NCBI GenBank assembly: GCA_017459925.1
Contig: JAFUCC010000026.1
Span: 1-64,000 of the forward strand
Direction of reading: 5' to 3'
DNA length: 64,000 nucleotides
Source: Eggerthellaceae bacterium
Lineage (GTDB): Bacteria > Actinomycetota > Coriobacteriia > Coriobacteriales > Eggerthellaceae
The translations under genes and the position numbers were made by a program. Positions 26,850 through 35,824 of the stretch are shown one piece after another (position 1 is the first letter of the stretch; every line of letters begins with the position of its first letter). The notes under the pieces are model-generated. The model worked only from the letters and a program-made list of their open reading frames with translations. It was not told the DNA's origin and did not search any database.

Positions 26850-27614
26850 TTAATTCATGAAACTCTCGAGGCCAATGATAAGGCCACTCTTGTCGCCCAC
26901 GTTTCGGATTCCCAACAGAACGCCCGGCATATACGACGAACGGTCCCATGAATCGTGTTTAATGGTCAGCGTTTGGCCCATCGAACCGAAAATGACCTCT
27001 TGCGTGGCGACAAAGCCCATCGACCTTACGGAATGAACGGGAACGCCATCGACCAACGTGCCACGTGCGCCCTCGCAACCCGCTATCTCGGTTTCCTTTC
27101 CAGGAGCCGCGCTCGTGAAATCGCGAGCATCGGCAATCATCTGAGCAGTTCGAACCGCGGTTCCAGAAGGCGCGTCCTTCTTGTTGCAATGATGGAACTC
27201 AATGACTTCGGCCTCCGGGAAGAACGGTGCTGCCGCCTTGGCGAATTGCATCATGAGAACGGCGCCAGTCGTGAAGTTCGGAGCATAGAACAGGCACGTG
27301 CCCTCCGGCGCGAGCGACGCCAGCTCTTCAAGTTTCTCGTTCGAAAGGCCGGTCGTCCCTACGACGCAGTCAACTCCCGCGGGAAGCGCGACTTCAAGGT
27401 TTCCGGCTACGACACTCGGCTGCGTGAAGTCGACGAGCACGTCGAACGATGCGCCCTCGATTGCCTCGGCAACGGTTTCGAACGTCGGGAAATCGACGTC
27501 CTTGCCGAACGGGTCGATGCCGCACGCGACTTCCATGTCGTCAGCAGCGGTTACGGCATCAACAACAGCAGAGCCCATACGCCCGGCATATCCTGCAACG
27601 GCAACCTTGATCAT
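26850..27614 (-). CDS. dapB: 4-hydroxy-tetrahydrodipicolinate reductase
   Basis: 254 residues from the ATG at 27614, which has GGAG 6 nt upstream; an ATG 12 nt earlier lacks such a site. Rossmann start VAGYAGRMGSAV, and the EFHHCNKKDAPSGTA segment with the catalytic His and Lys. Second step of diaminopimelate synthesis after dapA. Confidence 0.95.
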   Translation of the reverse strand: MIKVAVAGYAGRMGSAVVDAVTAADDMEVACGIDPFGKDVDFPTFETVAEAIEGASFDVLVDFTQPSVVAGNLEVALPAGVDCVVGTTGLSNEKLEELASLAPEGTCLFYAPNFTTGAVLMMQFAKAAAPFFPEAEVIEFHHCNKKDAPSGTAVRTAQMIADARDFTSAAPGKETEIAGCEGARGTLVDGVPVHSVRSMGFVATQEVIFGSMGQTLTIKHDSWDRSSYMPGVLLGIRNVGDKSGLIIGLESFMN

Positions 27615-27640
27615 ACGTTTCTCCATTTCATATTAGATTA

Positions 27641-27815
27641 GCCCGAGGAGCGGGAATGGGCCTTCGTAACTCTCTGAGGCTGCGACGAATGAAGGCGGAG
27701 CGGTTTTGCGAGGACTGTCTGAGCGAGCGAAGCGAGCGAGTTCCGCAGCAGCTCCGCCGTAATGAGGAGCGGTTAGCCTCAGCGTGTTGCGAAGGCCCAT
27801 TCCCGCTCCTCGGGC
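27641..27815. repeat. Cloverleaf-like inverted-repeat element between pnp and dapB
   Basis: A perfect 26-bp terminal inverted repeat (27641-27666 against 27790-27815) encloses further pairs: CTGAGGCT/AGCCTCAG (27674, 27775) and GGCGGAGC/GCTCCGCC (27694, 27751), with a core of GAGCGAGCGAAGCGAGCGAG. Single copy in the window. It fills nearly the whole gap, 12 nt after the pnp stop. It may be a non-autonomous mobile element or a large 3' hairpin. Confidence 0.75.
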
Positions 27816-27827
27816 GGACAAGTATAA

Positions 27828-30014
27828 CTACGCTTCGTGGCTACGACGGGGCTTGCGGTCGCGGTTGTTGCTGCGACCTGGCTTGCTATCATCGCGCTCG
27901 CGGCGAGCCGGAGCGGAACCAGCAGGCGCATCGGGCTTGTCGAGGCGATCGAGCGAGATCTTGCCGGTCTTCTCGTCGACCTCGAGCACCTTCACCTTGA
28001 TGACATCGCCGAGGTTCAGCACGTCTTCGACCTTGCCTACGCGGCCGTTGGCGACGCGGGAAATATGAAGCAAACCGTCCTTGGCAGGCGTGAGCTTCAC
28101 GAAGGCGCCGAAGTCCTTGATGCCGACGACCTCGCCTTCGTACTCCTCGCCCACCTCGGGCTCCTTCACGATGCCGAGGATCATCTTCTTCGCAGCCTCG
28201 CCAGCCGTGCCTTGAACTGCTGCGATATGAATGGTTCCGTCTTCCTGAATGTCGATCTGCGCGCCGGTTTCCTCCTGGATGCCGCGAACGACCTTGCCGC
28301 CCGAGCCGATGACGTCGCGAATCTTGTCGACGGGGATATGGATGGTCTCGATGCGCGGTGCGTAATCGGAAAGCTCTGCACGCGGCTCGGCGATCTGCTC
28401 GAGCATGGCCGAGAGGATGTGAGCGCGGCCACGCTTGGCCTGCTCGAGGGCGCGTGCGAGGATCTCGACCGACAATCCGCGGGCTTTGTTGTCCATCTGA
28501 AGGGCGGTGATGCCGTTTTCGGTACCTGTCACCTTGAAGTCCATGTCGCCGAGGAAGTCCTCGATGCCCTGGATATCGGAAAGGATGACGACATCGTCGC
28601 CTTCCTTGATGAGGCCCATGGCGATGCCGGATACGGGAGCCTTGATGGGCACGCCAGCGTCCATGAGAGCGAGCGTGGAACCGCACGTGGAAGCCATGGA
28701 AGAGGAACCGTTCGACTCGAGCACCTCGGAAACCACGCGAATGGCGTACGGGAAGTCGTCCTCGGAAGGCAGCACGGGGATGAGCGCGCGCTCGGCCAGG
28801 GCGCCATGGCCCACTTCGCGGCGCTTAGGAGCGCCCATGCGGCCGACTTCGCCCGTGCAGTAGGGCGGGAAGTTGTATTGGTGCATGTAGCGCTTGCCCT
28901 CGACGGGCTCGATGGTGTCGAGTCGCTGCCATTCGTTGAGCATGCCGAGCGTGGCGATGGAGAGCACCTGGGTTTGACCGCGCTGGAAGAGGCCCGAGCC
29001 ATGCACGCGCGGCAGGTAGCCGGGAACGATATGCAGCGGGCGGATTTCCTCGGGCGTGCGGCCGTCGGCACGTTCGCCCGTCTCGATGACCATGGCGCGC
29101 ATCGCATGCTTCTCCAGCAGTTTCAGCTCGGCTGCGATGTCTGCGCCCCAAGCCGCGAGCTCTTCCTCGGTGAACTTCTCTGCCTTGATGCGCTCCTTCA
29201 GGTCTTCGACCTTGCCCATGCGCGCCTGCTTGTCAGCATCCTTGAGGGCGGCGGACATCTCGCCAGCGAACGGCTCGATGCGCTCGGCGATGGAGGGATC
29301 TGCCTGGTGAACCGGCCATTCGCGCTTCTCGATGTTGCAACGGTCGAGGAAGCGCTGTTGCGCCTCGCAGAACTTCGCAATCGCAGTCTGGCCGAACTGC
29401 ATGGCGGCGAGCATGTCCTCTTCGGAAATCTCCTTCGCGCCCGCCTCGATCATCGAAATGTAATCGGTCGTGCCTGCGATGATGAGGTCCAGATCGGAGT
29501 TCGCCTGCTCCTCGTACGTGGGGTTGCAGATGAAATCGCCCGTATCGATGTCGCGCGCAACGCGCACGCATGCGCAGGGGCCATCGAACGGCGCGTCGCC
29601 GATCATCAGGGCGGCGGAAGCTCCCATGACGCAGATGTTGTCGATGGGGTTGACCTGGTCGGCAACGAGCGTGGTTGCGACCACGTGCACCTCGCGCTTG
29701 AAGCCCTCGGCGAAACCGGGGCGGATGGGGCGGTCGATCATGCGGGCCGTGAGGGTGCCCTTTTCGGACGGACGTGCCTCGCGCTTGAGGTAACCGCCCG
29801 GAATGCGGCCGACGGCGTACATCTTCTCGATGTAGTCGACGGTCAGCGGGAAGAAGTCGTAATCTTTCTCCTGGTTGGAGATGACTGCCGTCACGAGCAC
29901 CGTGGTGTCGCCCTGGCCGACGAGCACCGCGCCCGTCGTCTGTTTGGCCAGCTCGCCCGTTTCGAGGCGGTACTCCTTGCCGTACAGTTCGAACTTCTCG
30001 ACGATCTTTTCCAT
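27828..30014 (-). CDS. pnp: Polyribonucleotide nucleotidyltransferase (PNPase)
   Basis: 728 residues from the ATG at 30014 with AAAGGAAAC upstream; the longer frame reads through a family B palindrome and is rejected. Phosphorolytic 3'-5' exonuclease. Two RNase PH domains joined by a helical domain, a KH domain (IRDVIGSGGKVVRGIQ) and an S1 domain (GIKDFGAFVKL), then an Arg/Ser/Asp tail. Downstream of rpsO as in many bacteria. Confidence 0.97.
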   Translation of the reverse strand: MEKIVEKFELYGKEYRLETGELAKQTTGAVLVGQGDTTVLVTAVISNQEKDYDFFPLTVDYIEKMYAVGRIPGGYLKREARPSEKGTLTARMIDRPIRPGFAEGFKREVHVVATTLVADQVNPIDNICVMGASAALMIGDAPFDGPCACVRVARDIDTGDFICNPTYEEQANSDLDLIIAGTTDYISMIEAGAKEISEEDMLAAMQFGQTAIAKFCEAQQRFLDRCNIEKREWPVHQADPSIAERIEPFAGEMSAALKDADKQARMGKVEDLKERIKAEKFTEEELAAWGADIAAELKLLEKHAMRAMVIETGERADGRTPEEIRPLHIVPGYLPRVHGSGLFQRGQTQVLSIATLGMLNEWQRLDTIEPVEGKRYMHQYNFPPYCTGEVGRMGAPKRREVGHGALAERALIPVLPSEDDFPYAIRVVSEVLESNGSSSMASTCGSTLALMDAGVPIKAPVSGIAMGLIKEGDDVVILSDIQGIEDFLGDMDFKVTGTENGITALQMDNKARGLSVEILARALEQAKRGRAHILSAMLEQIAEPRAELSDYAPRIETIHIPVDKIRDVIGSGGKVVRGIQEETGAQIDIQEDGTIHIAAVQGTAGEAAKKMILGIVKEPEVGEEYEGEVVGIKDFGAFVKLTPAKDGLLHISRVANGRVGKVEDVLNLGDVIKVKVLEVDEKTGKISLDRLDKPDAPAGSAPARRERDDSKPGRSNNRDRKPRRSHEA

Positions 30015-30049
30015 GTTTCCTTTTCTCTCTTCCTCTTTTGTCCTCTTGC

Positions 30050-30147
30050 AAATGAGTCGCAGGACGTTCCTGCCACTCATTTCGCAGCACGTTCCAGCCC
30101 TTGCGCTCATATTCAAAATGAGTGGCAGGAACGTCCTGCGACTCATT
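30050..30147. repeat. Family B palindromic element, copy 2
   Basis: Perfect 31-nt inverted repeat (30051-30081 against 30117-30147), each arm nearly palindromic with GCAGGACGTTCCTGC at its centre. The spacer shares TTCCAGCCCT with the CTCCAGCCCT of copy 1 at 5995. It lies between the rpsO terminator and pnp. Confidence 0.85.
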
Positions 30148-30155
30148 ATTTAAAA

Positions 30156-30176
30156 GAACCCGCGAGAAGCGGGTTC
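30156..30176 (-). terminator. Terminator after rpsO
   Basis: 8-bp stem GAACCCGC/GCGGGTTC with a 5-nt loop, followed on the minus strand by TTTTAAAT. 8 nt after the rpsO stop. Confidence 0.85.
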
Positions 30177-30184
30177 CCTTTCAC

Positions 30185-30472
30185 CTAGATGTTGTCGCGG
30201 ATGCCGAGCTTCTTCACCAGCGCGCGGTATTCGTCGATATCGCGGTTCTTGATGTACTTGAGGAGCCCGCGACGGCGGCCGATGAGCTTCATGAGGCCGC
30301 GGCGCGTGTGGTTGTCCTTCTTGTGCACCTTGAGATGCTCGGTGAGGTTGCGGATGCGCTCGGTCAGGATTGCGACCTGAACCTCGACGCTGCCGGTGTC
30401 GTTCGCGTCCTTGCCGTACTCCGCGATGAGTTCGGCCGTGCGCTCCTTGGTGATGCTGAGCTTGTCTGCCAT
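30185..30472 (-). CDS. rpsO: 30S ribosomal protein S15
   Basis: 95 residues from the ATG at 30472. Typical S15: [39 protein letters not shown] and a LLKYIKNRD segment. Binds 16S rRNA in the platform. A longer upstream frame covers the leader and is rejected. A hairpin at 30525-30540 in the leader could be an autoregulatory site (inference). Confidence 0.97.
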   Translation of the reverse strand: MADKLSITKERTAELIAEYGKDANDTGSVEVQVAILTERIRNLTEHLKVHKKDNHTRRGLMKLIGRRRGLLKYIKNRDIDEYRALVKKLGIRDNI

Positions 30473-30524
30473 TTCTTCCACCTTTCTTTCCCTTGCGGGG
30501 TTAACCTGGCTCCCAACTGAGTTG

Positions 30525-30610
30525 CATGCGGTGGCGCATGAAACCAAGTAAGAAGTCACCGCGCGTTTGCGCAGCTTGTCCATTCTATGGAAGCGGACCC
30601 TCCCGTTCAA
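30525..30610 (-). promoter_or_regulatory. rpsO promoter and leader hairpin
   Basis: TTGAAC (30605-30610), 17 bp, TAGAAT (30582-30587) on the minus strand. The leader of about 105 nt contains hairpin CATGCG/CGCATG (30525-30540), a possible S15 autoregulation site. Confidence 0.65.
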
Positions 30611-30649
30611 GGAAAACCCCGCTCCCCCACAGTTTCTGCATTTCAAGCG

Positions 30650-31417
30650 TTAGAAAAGACCTGCCGTGAAAAGAAAGTCGAGCGATTTGAGGTTCTTGCC
30701 GACATGCGCGCGCGTCCATTGCTGAGCAAGTTGCAAAACCGAGAAGAGCGTTCCCAAGTCAGGCTCGTATGCGAGGACGTCTTCGAAGCGTGACCGCATG
30801 AGGGCGTCGCACCAACGCAGGACTTCGGCATCGATATGCACCGAATCAGATGGCCTGGGGCATTCTAGGCATACCGCCCCGCCTTCGACGGTGGAAAACG
30901 GCACTGTTTCCCAGGCGGCGTTTTCTATGGGCTCGCCACATGCGATGCAGTTCACGAAACTGGGCCTAAATCCTGCGTAAGCGAGCGCCTTGAGCAAGGC
31001 GGAGCACGTGAGCTTCAACCCGTCGACGGGGTCTTCGCGCGCAATACCCTGAAACGCGGCGCTTGCCATCGGGAAGAGGCGGTCATGCGGCAAGCCCTCT
31101 TGCGCGAGAACCGATAGAAGCTCTGCGAGAACCGATGCGCAAGCCGACTGCTCGATTCCGAATTCTGATAAGCCGCTGCCGTCGGCAAGCTTGGCGCTCG
31201 TCACGACGTCAAGGCTCTTTCCCTCAGCGCACATGACGTCGACTATTGAAAAGAGCTCCAGCCTGGCGGCATACGACCCGCCGGGACGCCTCGCGCCTTT
31301 CGCCACGACGCGCAGCAGCGCCCCCGATTCGTCGAGCATGGTGACTATGAGGTCCTTTTCGCCAAGCTTCGTTTTCCGAAGGACGATGCAGCGGGTTTTG
31401 TACGCCTTGCCTGCCAC
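30650..31417 (-). CDS. recO: DNA repair protein RecO
   Basis: 255 residues from a GTG start. OB-fold N-terminus (CIVLRKTKLGEKDLIVTML), a helical core, and a zinc finger with CIACGEP and VCLECP. Loads RecA with RecR/RecF. Starts 2 nt after the stop of the upstream PASTA gene, so they are cotranscribed. Confidence 0.93.
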   Translation of the reverse strand: MAGKAYKTRCIVLRKTKLGEKDLIVTMLDESGALLRVVAKGARRPGGSYAARLELFSIVDVMCAEGKSLDVVTSAKLADGSGLSEFGIEQSACASVLAELLSVLAQEGLPHDRLFPMASAAFQGIAREDPVDGLKLTCSALLKALAYAGFRPSFVNCIACGEPIENAAWETVPFSTVEGGAVCLECPRPSDSVHIDAEVLRWCDALMRSRFEDVLAYEPDLGTLFSVLQLAQQWTRAHVGKNLKSLDFLFTAGLF

Positions 31418-31419
31418 GC

Positions 31420-32832
31420 TTACGAAATGCCCGCAACCTCGTTATCTGCCGTGAAGGTGATCACTCCGGAGACCTTCTGAGGGTCGCCTTCCACGTACAC
31501 GCCGAAAAACACCGTGTACGGCCGCGCGGTCACGGTGAACGAAACCTGGTCGCCGCCGAGGTACGAAGCGGAATCGAGCGAGCTTACGATGTAGTTCGTG
31601 CCGTCGATGGTCAACTCGTAGCCGGGAGTTATGACGTCTTTGGTAATTTGCGTGAGCTGCACCCCGCGTGCGCGCGCCACGTTGATAGACACAACGGTAT
31701 CGCTTTTGACCTTGGCGTTTGCTTCAGGTTCGGTTCCGAGGACGGTTCCTTCGGGATAGTCCTGCGTTTCGACATACGCGATGTCGTAAGGAAGGCCCGC
31801 GTCCTGCACAGCGGCGATCGCCTCGTCTACGCTCATTCCCGCCGTATCGGGAACCGTATACGCCTCCGCCACTTTCACGATGATGGAAATAGAGCTTTTT
31901 GCCCTCGTGCCGGCTTCAGGCGAAACGGACAGGACCGTGCCCTCCGCAGAATCAGAGCGTTCCTTCTCGTAGGAAACGTTTTCATACCCCTCTTCCTCGA
32001 ACGCCTCCTTGGCCTCTTCCTCGGTCTTGCCGATGACGTTCGGAACAGATCGGGCCGTTGCAATGTGGATGACGATTTCGTCGCCTTCGTTCGCGCGGGC
32101 GCCTGCAGTCGGGTCGGTTATCAACACGAGCCCTTCGGTATCATCGGATTTCACCTGGGCCGAGCGAACTTCGAACCCGCTCTCCTCGAGCACGCTCGTT
32201 GCATCCGCCTCGGTCAAGCCGCGCACGTCGGGAACAGCCTTGCCGCCCCACAGCTGCATTTGATACGTCGCGAAAGCGACGATGGCAACGACCGCGACGA
32301 TCGCGATGACGATTCCTGCGATCGTTTTGCCGTTTCGCTTCTGCTTCGTCGTCGTGGATGCGAGGAAATCCTTGCTCTTCGGCGCCTCCTCGCCTTCGAT
32401 GCGTGGCATCTGCATGGTATTGCCATCGCGCCAATTCGGCTGGGGGTTTTGGTAATTGGGATCGACCAGCCGCTCGCCGTATTCGCCTTCGATTTGGTCG
32501 AAACCGCTGAGGTCAGAGCCGATGACGGCGGTTGCATCAGGAGCGGCAGCCTGGTCTTCGGGTAGCTCGCCTTCCTCGGCATCGGTTGTTTCATCGTCGG
32601 ACGAAGGGCCTTGCTGCGCTTCCTCGTCGTGGGTTGGTTCGTCACCCGCGACCTCGACGGCGTCGATAGCTTCGGTGACGTCTGTTTCAGGTTGTATTCC
32701 TGATGGCTCTTCAGTATCGGATGATGCAATTTCAGCCGCCCGCGCGGCAATGGCCCCAGTTAGCGGGAACCCGCACTCATCGCAGAATTTCGCGCCGTCT
32801 CGGTTTTCGGTTTCGCAGTTCGGGCACAACAT
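31420..32832 (-). CDS. Zinc-ribbon membrane protein with three PASTA domains
   Basis: 470 residues. N-terminal zinc ribbon (Cys3, 6, 17, 20), long acidic linker, one TM at about 171-192, then three extracellular PASTA repeats (about 198-262, 263-327, 328-392), each starting VP and ending in a VxIxVA-like strand, and a C-terminal beta-rich domain of about 75 residues. PASTA domains bind muropeptides and normally sit on Ser/Thr kinases; here the cytoplasmic side has no kinase, only the zinc ribbon. Could be a wall sensor or scaffold (inference). Confidence 0.8.
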   Translation of the reverse strand: MLCPNCETENRDGAKFCDECGFPLTGAIAARAAEIASSDTEEPSGIQPETDVTEAIDAVEVAGDEPTHDEEAQQGPSSDDETTDAEEGELPEDQAAAPDATAVIGSDLSGFDQIEGEYGERLVDPNYQNPQPNWRDGNTMQMPRIEGEEAPKSKDFLASTTTKQKRNGKTIAGIVIAIVAVVAIVAFATYQMQLWGGKAVPDVRGLTEADATSVLEESGFEVRSAQVKSDDTEGLVLITDPTAGARANEGDEIVIHIATARSVPNVIGKTEEEAKEAFEEEGYENVSYEKERSDSAEGTVLSVSPEAGTRAKSSISIIVKVAEAYTVPDTAGMSVDEAIAAVQDAGLPYDIAYVETQDYPEGTVLGTEPEANAKVKSDTVVSINVARARGVQLTQITKDVITPGYELTIDGTNYIVSSLDSASYLGGDQVSFTVTARPYTVFFGVYVEGDPQKVSGVITFTADNEVAGIS

Positions 32833-32885
32833 GTTTATTCCCCTTCACCTTTGGTTAACCACATATTGTATCCGAAGAGGATGAA

Positions 32886-33066
32886 GTTGAACACCGCCCC
32901 AGGGGAAGTTGAGTTGAACACCGTCCCAGGGGTGATGTTCAAATTGAAGTACCGATCATTCTCGATTGAACCTTACTAGAATTTGAACATCACCCCTGGG
33001 ACGGTGTTCAGCTCCATCACCCCTGGGACGGTGTTCAGCTCCATCACCCCTGGGGCGGTGTTCAAC
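32886..33066. repeat. Family A palindromic element, copy 4, with 27-bp tandem repeats
   Basis: Left half (32886-32945) has two TTGAACACC arms; right half (32981-33066) holds three 27-bp tandem units (32988-33014, 33015-33041, 33042-33066) of the complementary type ending GGTGTTCA. The halves can pair as a very long hairpin. The last unit abuts the era stop codon (33067-33069). Confidence 0.88.
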
Positions 33067-33984
33067 TTATGCGCCTTCGCCGTAGCCGAAGCGGCGGATT
33101 TGACTTGCATCGCGGCGCCAGTTCTTCTTCACCTTGACCGAGAGGTCGAGGAACACGCGAGCGCCGAGGATGCGCTCAAGGTCCCCACGGGCTTCTGTGC
33201 CGATGCGCTTTATGGCCGCGCCGCCCTTTCCGATGATCATGCCCTTTTGGCTGTCGTGCTCGGTGTAGACGATAGCGCGAATCCGGTAGAGGTCCTTCTT
33301 GCGCACATAGCTCATTTCCTCGGTTTGCACGCCGATGGCGTGCGGAATCTCATCGCGGAAGCTCCTCAGAATCTTCTCGCGGATGAACTCCGCCACGATG
33401 ACTTCGAGAGGCTGGTCGGTTTCCATGTCTTCGGGGAACCATTGCGGACCTTCTGGCAAGAAGCCCACGAGCGTTTCGACGACATCGTCGACGCCTTCGA
33501 GCGATTCGGAGGAGCATGCGACCACCGCGTCCCAATCGGCAAGCTTCTCGGCGGCTTTACGCTGCAGCTCCAATGCCGCCTCGTCTACCAGGTCGGTTTT
33601 CGACAGCACGAGCACTTTGCTTGTCCGCGCGTTCTTTACCTGATTGGCCACCCATTCGTCACCCGTTCCAACAGGCTGCGAGGCATCCACGAGCATTGCG
33701 ACGACATCGACGTCCTCAAGCGCCTTGAGTGCGGACGTGTTGAGCTCTTCTCCGAGGGCGTCGTGGGGCTTGTGAATACCCGGCGTGTCAACGATGACGA
33801 GCTGGAAATCGTCGGTGGTCTTCACCGCGCGGAAACGGTGGCGCGTGGTTTGGGCGGTGCTGGACGTGATCGCGATCTTCTTGCCCATGATCGCATTGAG
33901 CAACGTGGACTTTCCCGCGTTCGGGCGCCCCACAAACGTGGCGAATCCGGACTTGTACCCGTTGAACATTCCCTCAAATGACAT
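33067..33984 (-). CDS. era: GTPase Era
   Basis: 305 residues. Binds the 3' end of 16S rRNA during 30S assembly. G1 GRPNAGKSTLLN, G3 DTPG, G4 SKTD, and a C-terminal KH domain with GMIIGKGGAAIKRIG. Last gene of phoH-ybeY-dgkA-era; the dgkA stop is 9 nt upstream. Confidence 0.97.
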   Translation of the reverse strand: MSFEGMFNGYKSGFATFVGRPNAGKSTLLNAIMGKKIAITSSTAQTTRHRFRAVKTTDDFQLVIVDTPGIHKPHDALGEELNTSALKALEDVDVVAMLVDASQPVGTGDEWVANQVKNARTSKVLVLSKTDLVDEAALELQRKAAEKLADWDAVVACSSESLEGVDDVVETLVGFLPEGPQWFPEDMETDQPLEVIVAEFIREKILRSFRDEIPHAIGVQTEEMSYVRKKDLYRIRAIVYTEHDSQKGMIIGKGGAAIKRIGTEARGDLERILGARVFLDLSVKVKKNWRRDASQIRRFGYGEGA

Positions 33985-33993
33985 ACGCGCCCC

Positions 33994-34359
33994 TTAGCTG
34001 AACAAAGAGAAGACTTTCGGCAGGATGATTATCGCCTCTACGATGACGGCCGCTATCGAGCATACGAGAACGCCAGCTGCGGCGCAGTCTTTGGCGCGCT
34101 TCGCGAGTTCGTGGTAATCGGGCGACACGAGGTCCACGACAGCCTCGATGGACGTGTTCACGCACTCGCCTCCAAGCACGCAACCCATGCAAAGTATGAC
34201 GGCAAGCCATTCATGAGGTTCGATGCGGAATGCGAAACCAAGCGCAATAGCCGCAACGGCAAACCCAAGCTGCACTTTGAAATTGCGCCCCTCGCGAAAC
34301 GTTTGCGCTATGCCCGAAAACGCATAGCCAAACGATTTGATGAACGGAGCCCTGCTCAC
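33994..34359 (-). CDS. dgkA: Diacylglycerol/undecaprenol kinase
   Basis: 121 residues with a GTG start overlapping the ybeY stop (GTGA). Three TM helices and the family motif ECVNTSIEAVVDL; the DYHELAKRAKDCAAAGVL segment follows. Gram-positive members phosphorylate undecaprenol rather than diacylglycerol, so it probably recycles the wall lipid carrier. Confidence 0.92.
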   Translation of the reverse strand: MSRAPFIKSFGYAFSGIAQTFREGRNFKVQLGFAVAAIALGFAFRIEPHEWLAVILCMGCVLGGECVNTSIEAVVDLVSPDYHELAKRAKDCAAAGVLVCSIAAVIVEAIIILPKVFSLFS

Positions 34360-34847
34360 AGCTCGTCCCTTTCAGCCGCCGAACGAGCGAACGGCTCTCC
34401 CCAGAACTCGCTCAACAGCTCGCGTTCACGCGCTTCCATGACGAGCGCCTCATCGTCTTCCATATGGTCGTACCCGCACAAATGCAAAAGCCCATGCGTC
34501 ACGAGCAGGCTCATCTCATGTTCGAAGGAAAGCCCATACACCGGGGCTTGGGCCTGCGCCACATCGGGAGCTATCACGATATCGCCGAGCTCGTACGCCT
34601 CGCCTTCCTCCCATGGCATGTCGTCATCGAAGCCGTCGCATTCAAACGAGAGGACATCGGTAGGCCTGTCGACATCGCGCCATTCGCGGTTGAGCTCGTG
34701 AATGCGCTCGTCTGTTACGAAGCTGATGGAAACCTCGGTCTCTTCGGGCTTTCCCTCGGCGCCGATAACCAAGCGAGCGAGGGCCTCGACATCTATAAGG
34801 TCCCGCATGTCCTCTTCGCGGTAGTCGTAGTTCACGTAAACTTCCAT
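34356..34847 (-). CDS. ybeY: Endoribonuclease YbeY
   Basis: 163 residues from the ATG at 34847, 8 nt after the phoH stop; the 27-residue upstream extension overlaps phoH and is rejected. Metal-dependent RNase for rRNA maturation and quality control. The zinc motif HGLLHLCGYDH is intact; RPTDVLSFECDG is the usual upstream motif. Confidence 0.95.
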   Translation of the reverse strand: MEVYVNYDYREEDMRDLIDVEALARLVIGAEGKPEETEVSISFVTDERIHELNREWRDVDRPTDVLSFECDGFDDDMPWEEGEAYELGDIVIAPDVAQAQAPVYGLSFEHEMSLLVTHGLLHLCGYDHMEDDEALVMEARERELLSEFWGEPFARSAAERDEL

Positions 34848-34855
34848 AGGGCTAT

Positions 34856-35806
34856 TTATTCCTCGTAAGCTGCGACGATGCGCGCGACAAGGGAATTTCG
34901 CACGACGTCGGCGCCTGACAGCTCGCAAAACGCGATATCGTCGATTCCCGCCAGCTTCTCGCGCGCGCTCCGAATGCCTGCGGGACCCTTTGGATTGTCC
35001 GACTGCGATTCGTCGCCTGTTATGACCATGCGCGACCCGAAACCGAGACGCGTTAGAAACATCTTCATCTGGTCGGGCGTGGTGTTTTGCGCTTCATCCA
35101 AAATGACGAAGCTGTCGTTGAACGTGCGCCCGCGCATGAACGCAAGCGGCGTGATTTCGATGGTCCCATTCTCTATGGCGTGTTGCGCGCGGTCAGTGTC
35201 CATCATCTCGAACAGCGCGTCATACAGCGGGCGGATGTAGGGGTCGACCTTTTCCATCATGGTGCCCGGTAAAAAGCCCAGGCTCTCCCCTGCTTCGACG
35301 ATGGGGCGCGTTAAAACAATTCGACCTACTTCCTTTCGCTGCAACGCAGCAACGGCCATGGCGCACGTGAGATACGTTTTTCCCGTACCCGCAGGCCCAA
35401 GGCCGAATGTGATGGTATTTGACCGAATTGCGTCGACGAAGCGCTTCTGGCCTGCCGTCTTGGGGCGTATTGCCTTTCCCCGATACGTGAGCAGCACGTC
35501 TTCGCGCAGTTCGTTGGGCGCAAGCTCGGCCGTGCGCAAAAGCCCGATGAGCCGTCCGACCGATTTTTCATCGGGAATGCCCCCGTTCGAAACTTCCTTG
35601 AACAGGTCGGCGAACAGCATTTCGAGCGATTTCACCGCAGCAGCATCGCCCGAAAGGGACACTTCGTCGCCTCGCACTGAAATGCGGGCATCGAAGCTTT
35701 CTTCCACAATGCGCAAAAGCGAGTCTGCCGGCCCGGTAACGAGCGCCATATCTACGCCATACGGCGCTTTGAGGGTGGTTTCAGAATTATTTGCCATGCG
35801 CGTCAT
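34856..35806 (-). CDS. phoH: PhoH family ATPase
   Basis: 316 residues. N-terminal KH-like segment, then a RecA-like ATPase with GLGPAGTGKTYL (Walker A) and FVILDEAQNTT (Walker B). PhoH-like proteins are predicted RNA helicases/ATPases working with YbeY. The start may be the second ATG, 9 nt downstream; neither has a strong ribosome site. Confidence 0.94.
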   Translation of the reverse strand: MTRMANNSETTLKAPYGVDMALVTGPADSLLRIVEESFDARISVRGDEVSLSGDAAAVKSLEMLFADLFKEVSNGGIPDEKSVGRLIGLLRTAELAPNELREDVLLTYRGKAIRPKTAGQKRFVDAIRSNTITFGLGPAGTGKTYLTCAMAVAALQRKEVGRIVLTRPIVEAGESLGFLPGTMMEKVDPYIRPLYDALFEMMDTDRAQHAIENGTIEITPLAFMRGRTFNDSFVILDEAQNTTPDQMKMFLTRLGFGSRMVITGDESQSDNPKGPAGIRSAREKLAGIDDIAFCELSGADVVRNSLVARIVAAYEE

Positions 35807-35824
35807 TGTACCCGATATACGACG

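Noticed and set aside
27837-30188. 783-residue plus-strand reading frame opposite pnp
   Set aside because: Complete antisense overlap of a certain PNPase gene; composition reflects GC-rich codon structure and it reads through a family B repeat.
32886-33066. Possible CRISPR or phage attachment site
   Set aside because: 27-bp units are tandem without spacers, and no integrase is present.
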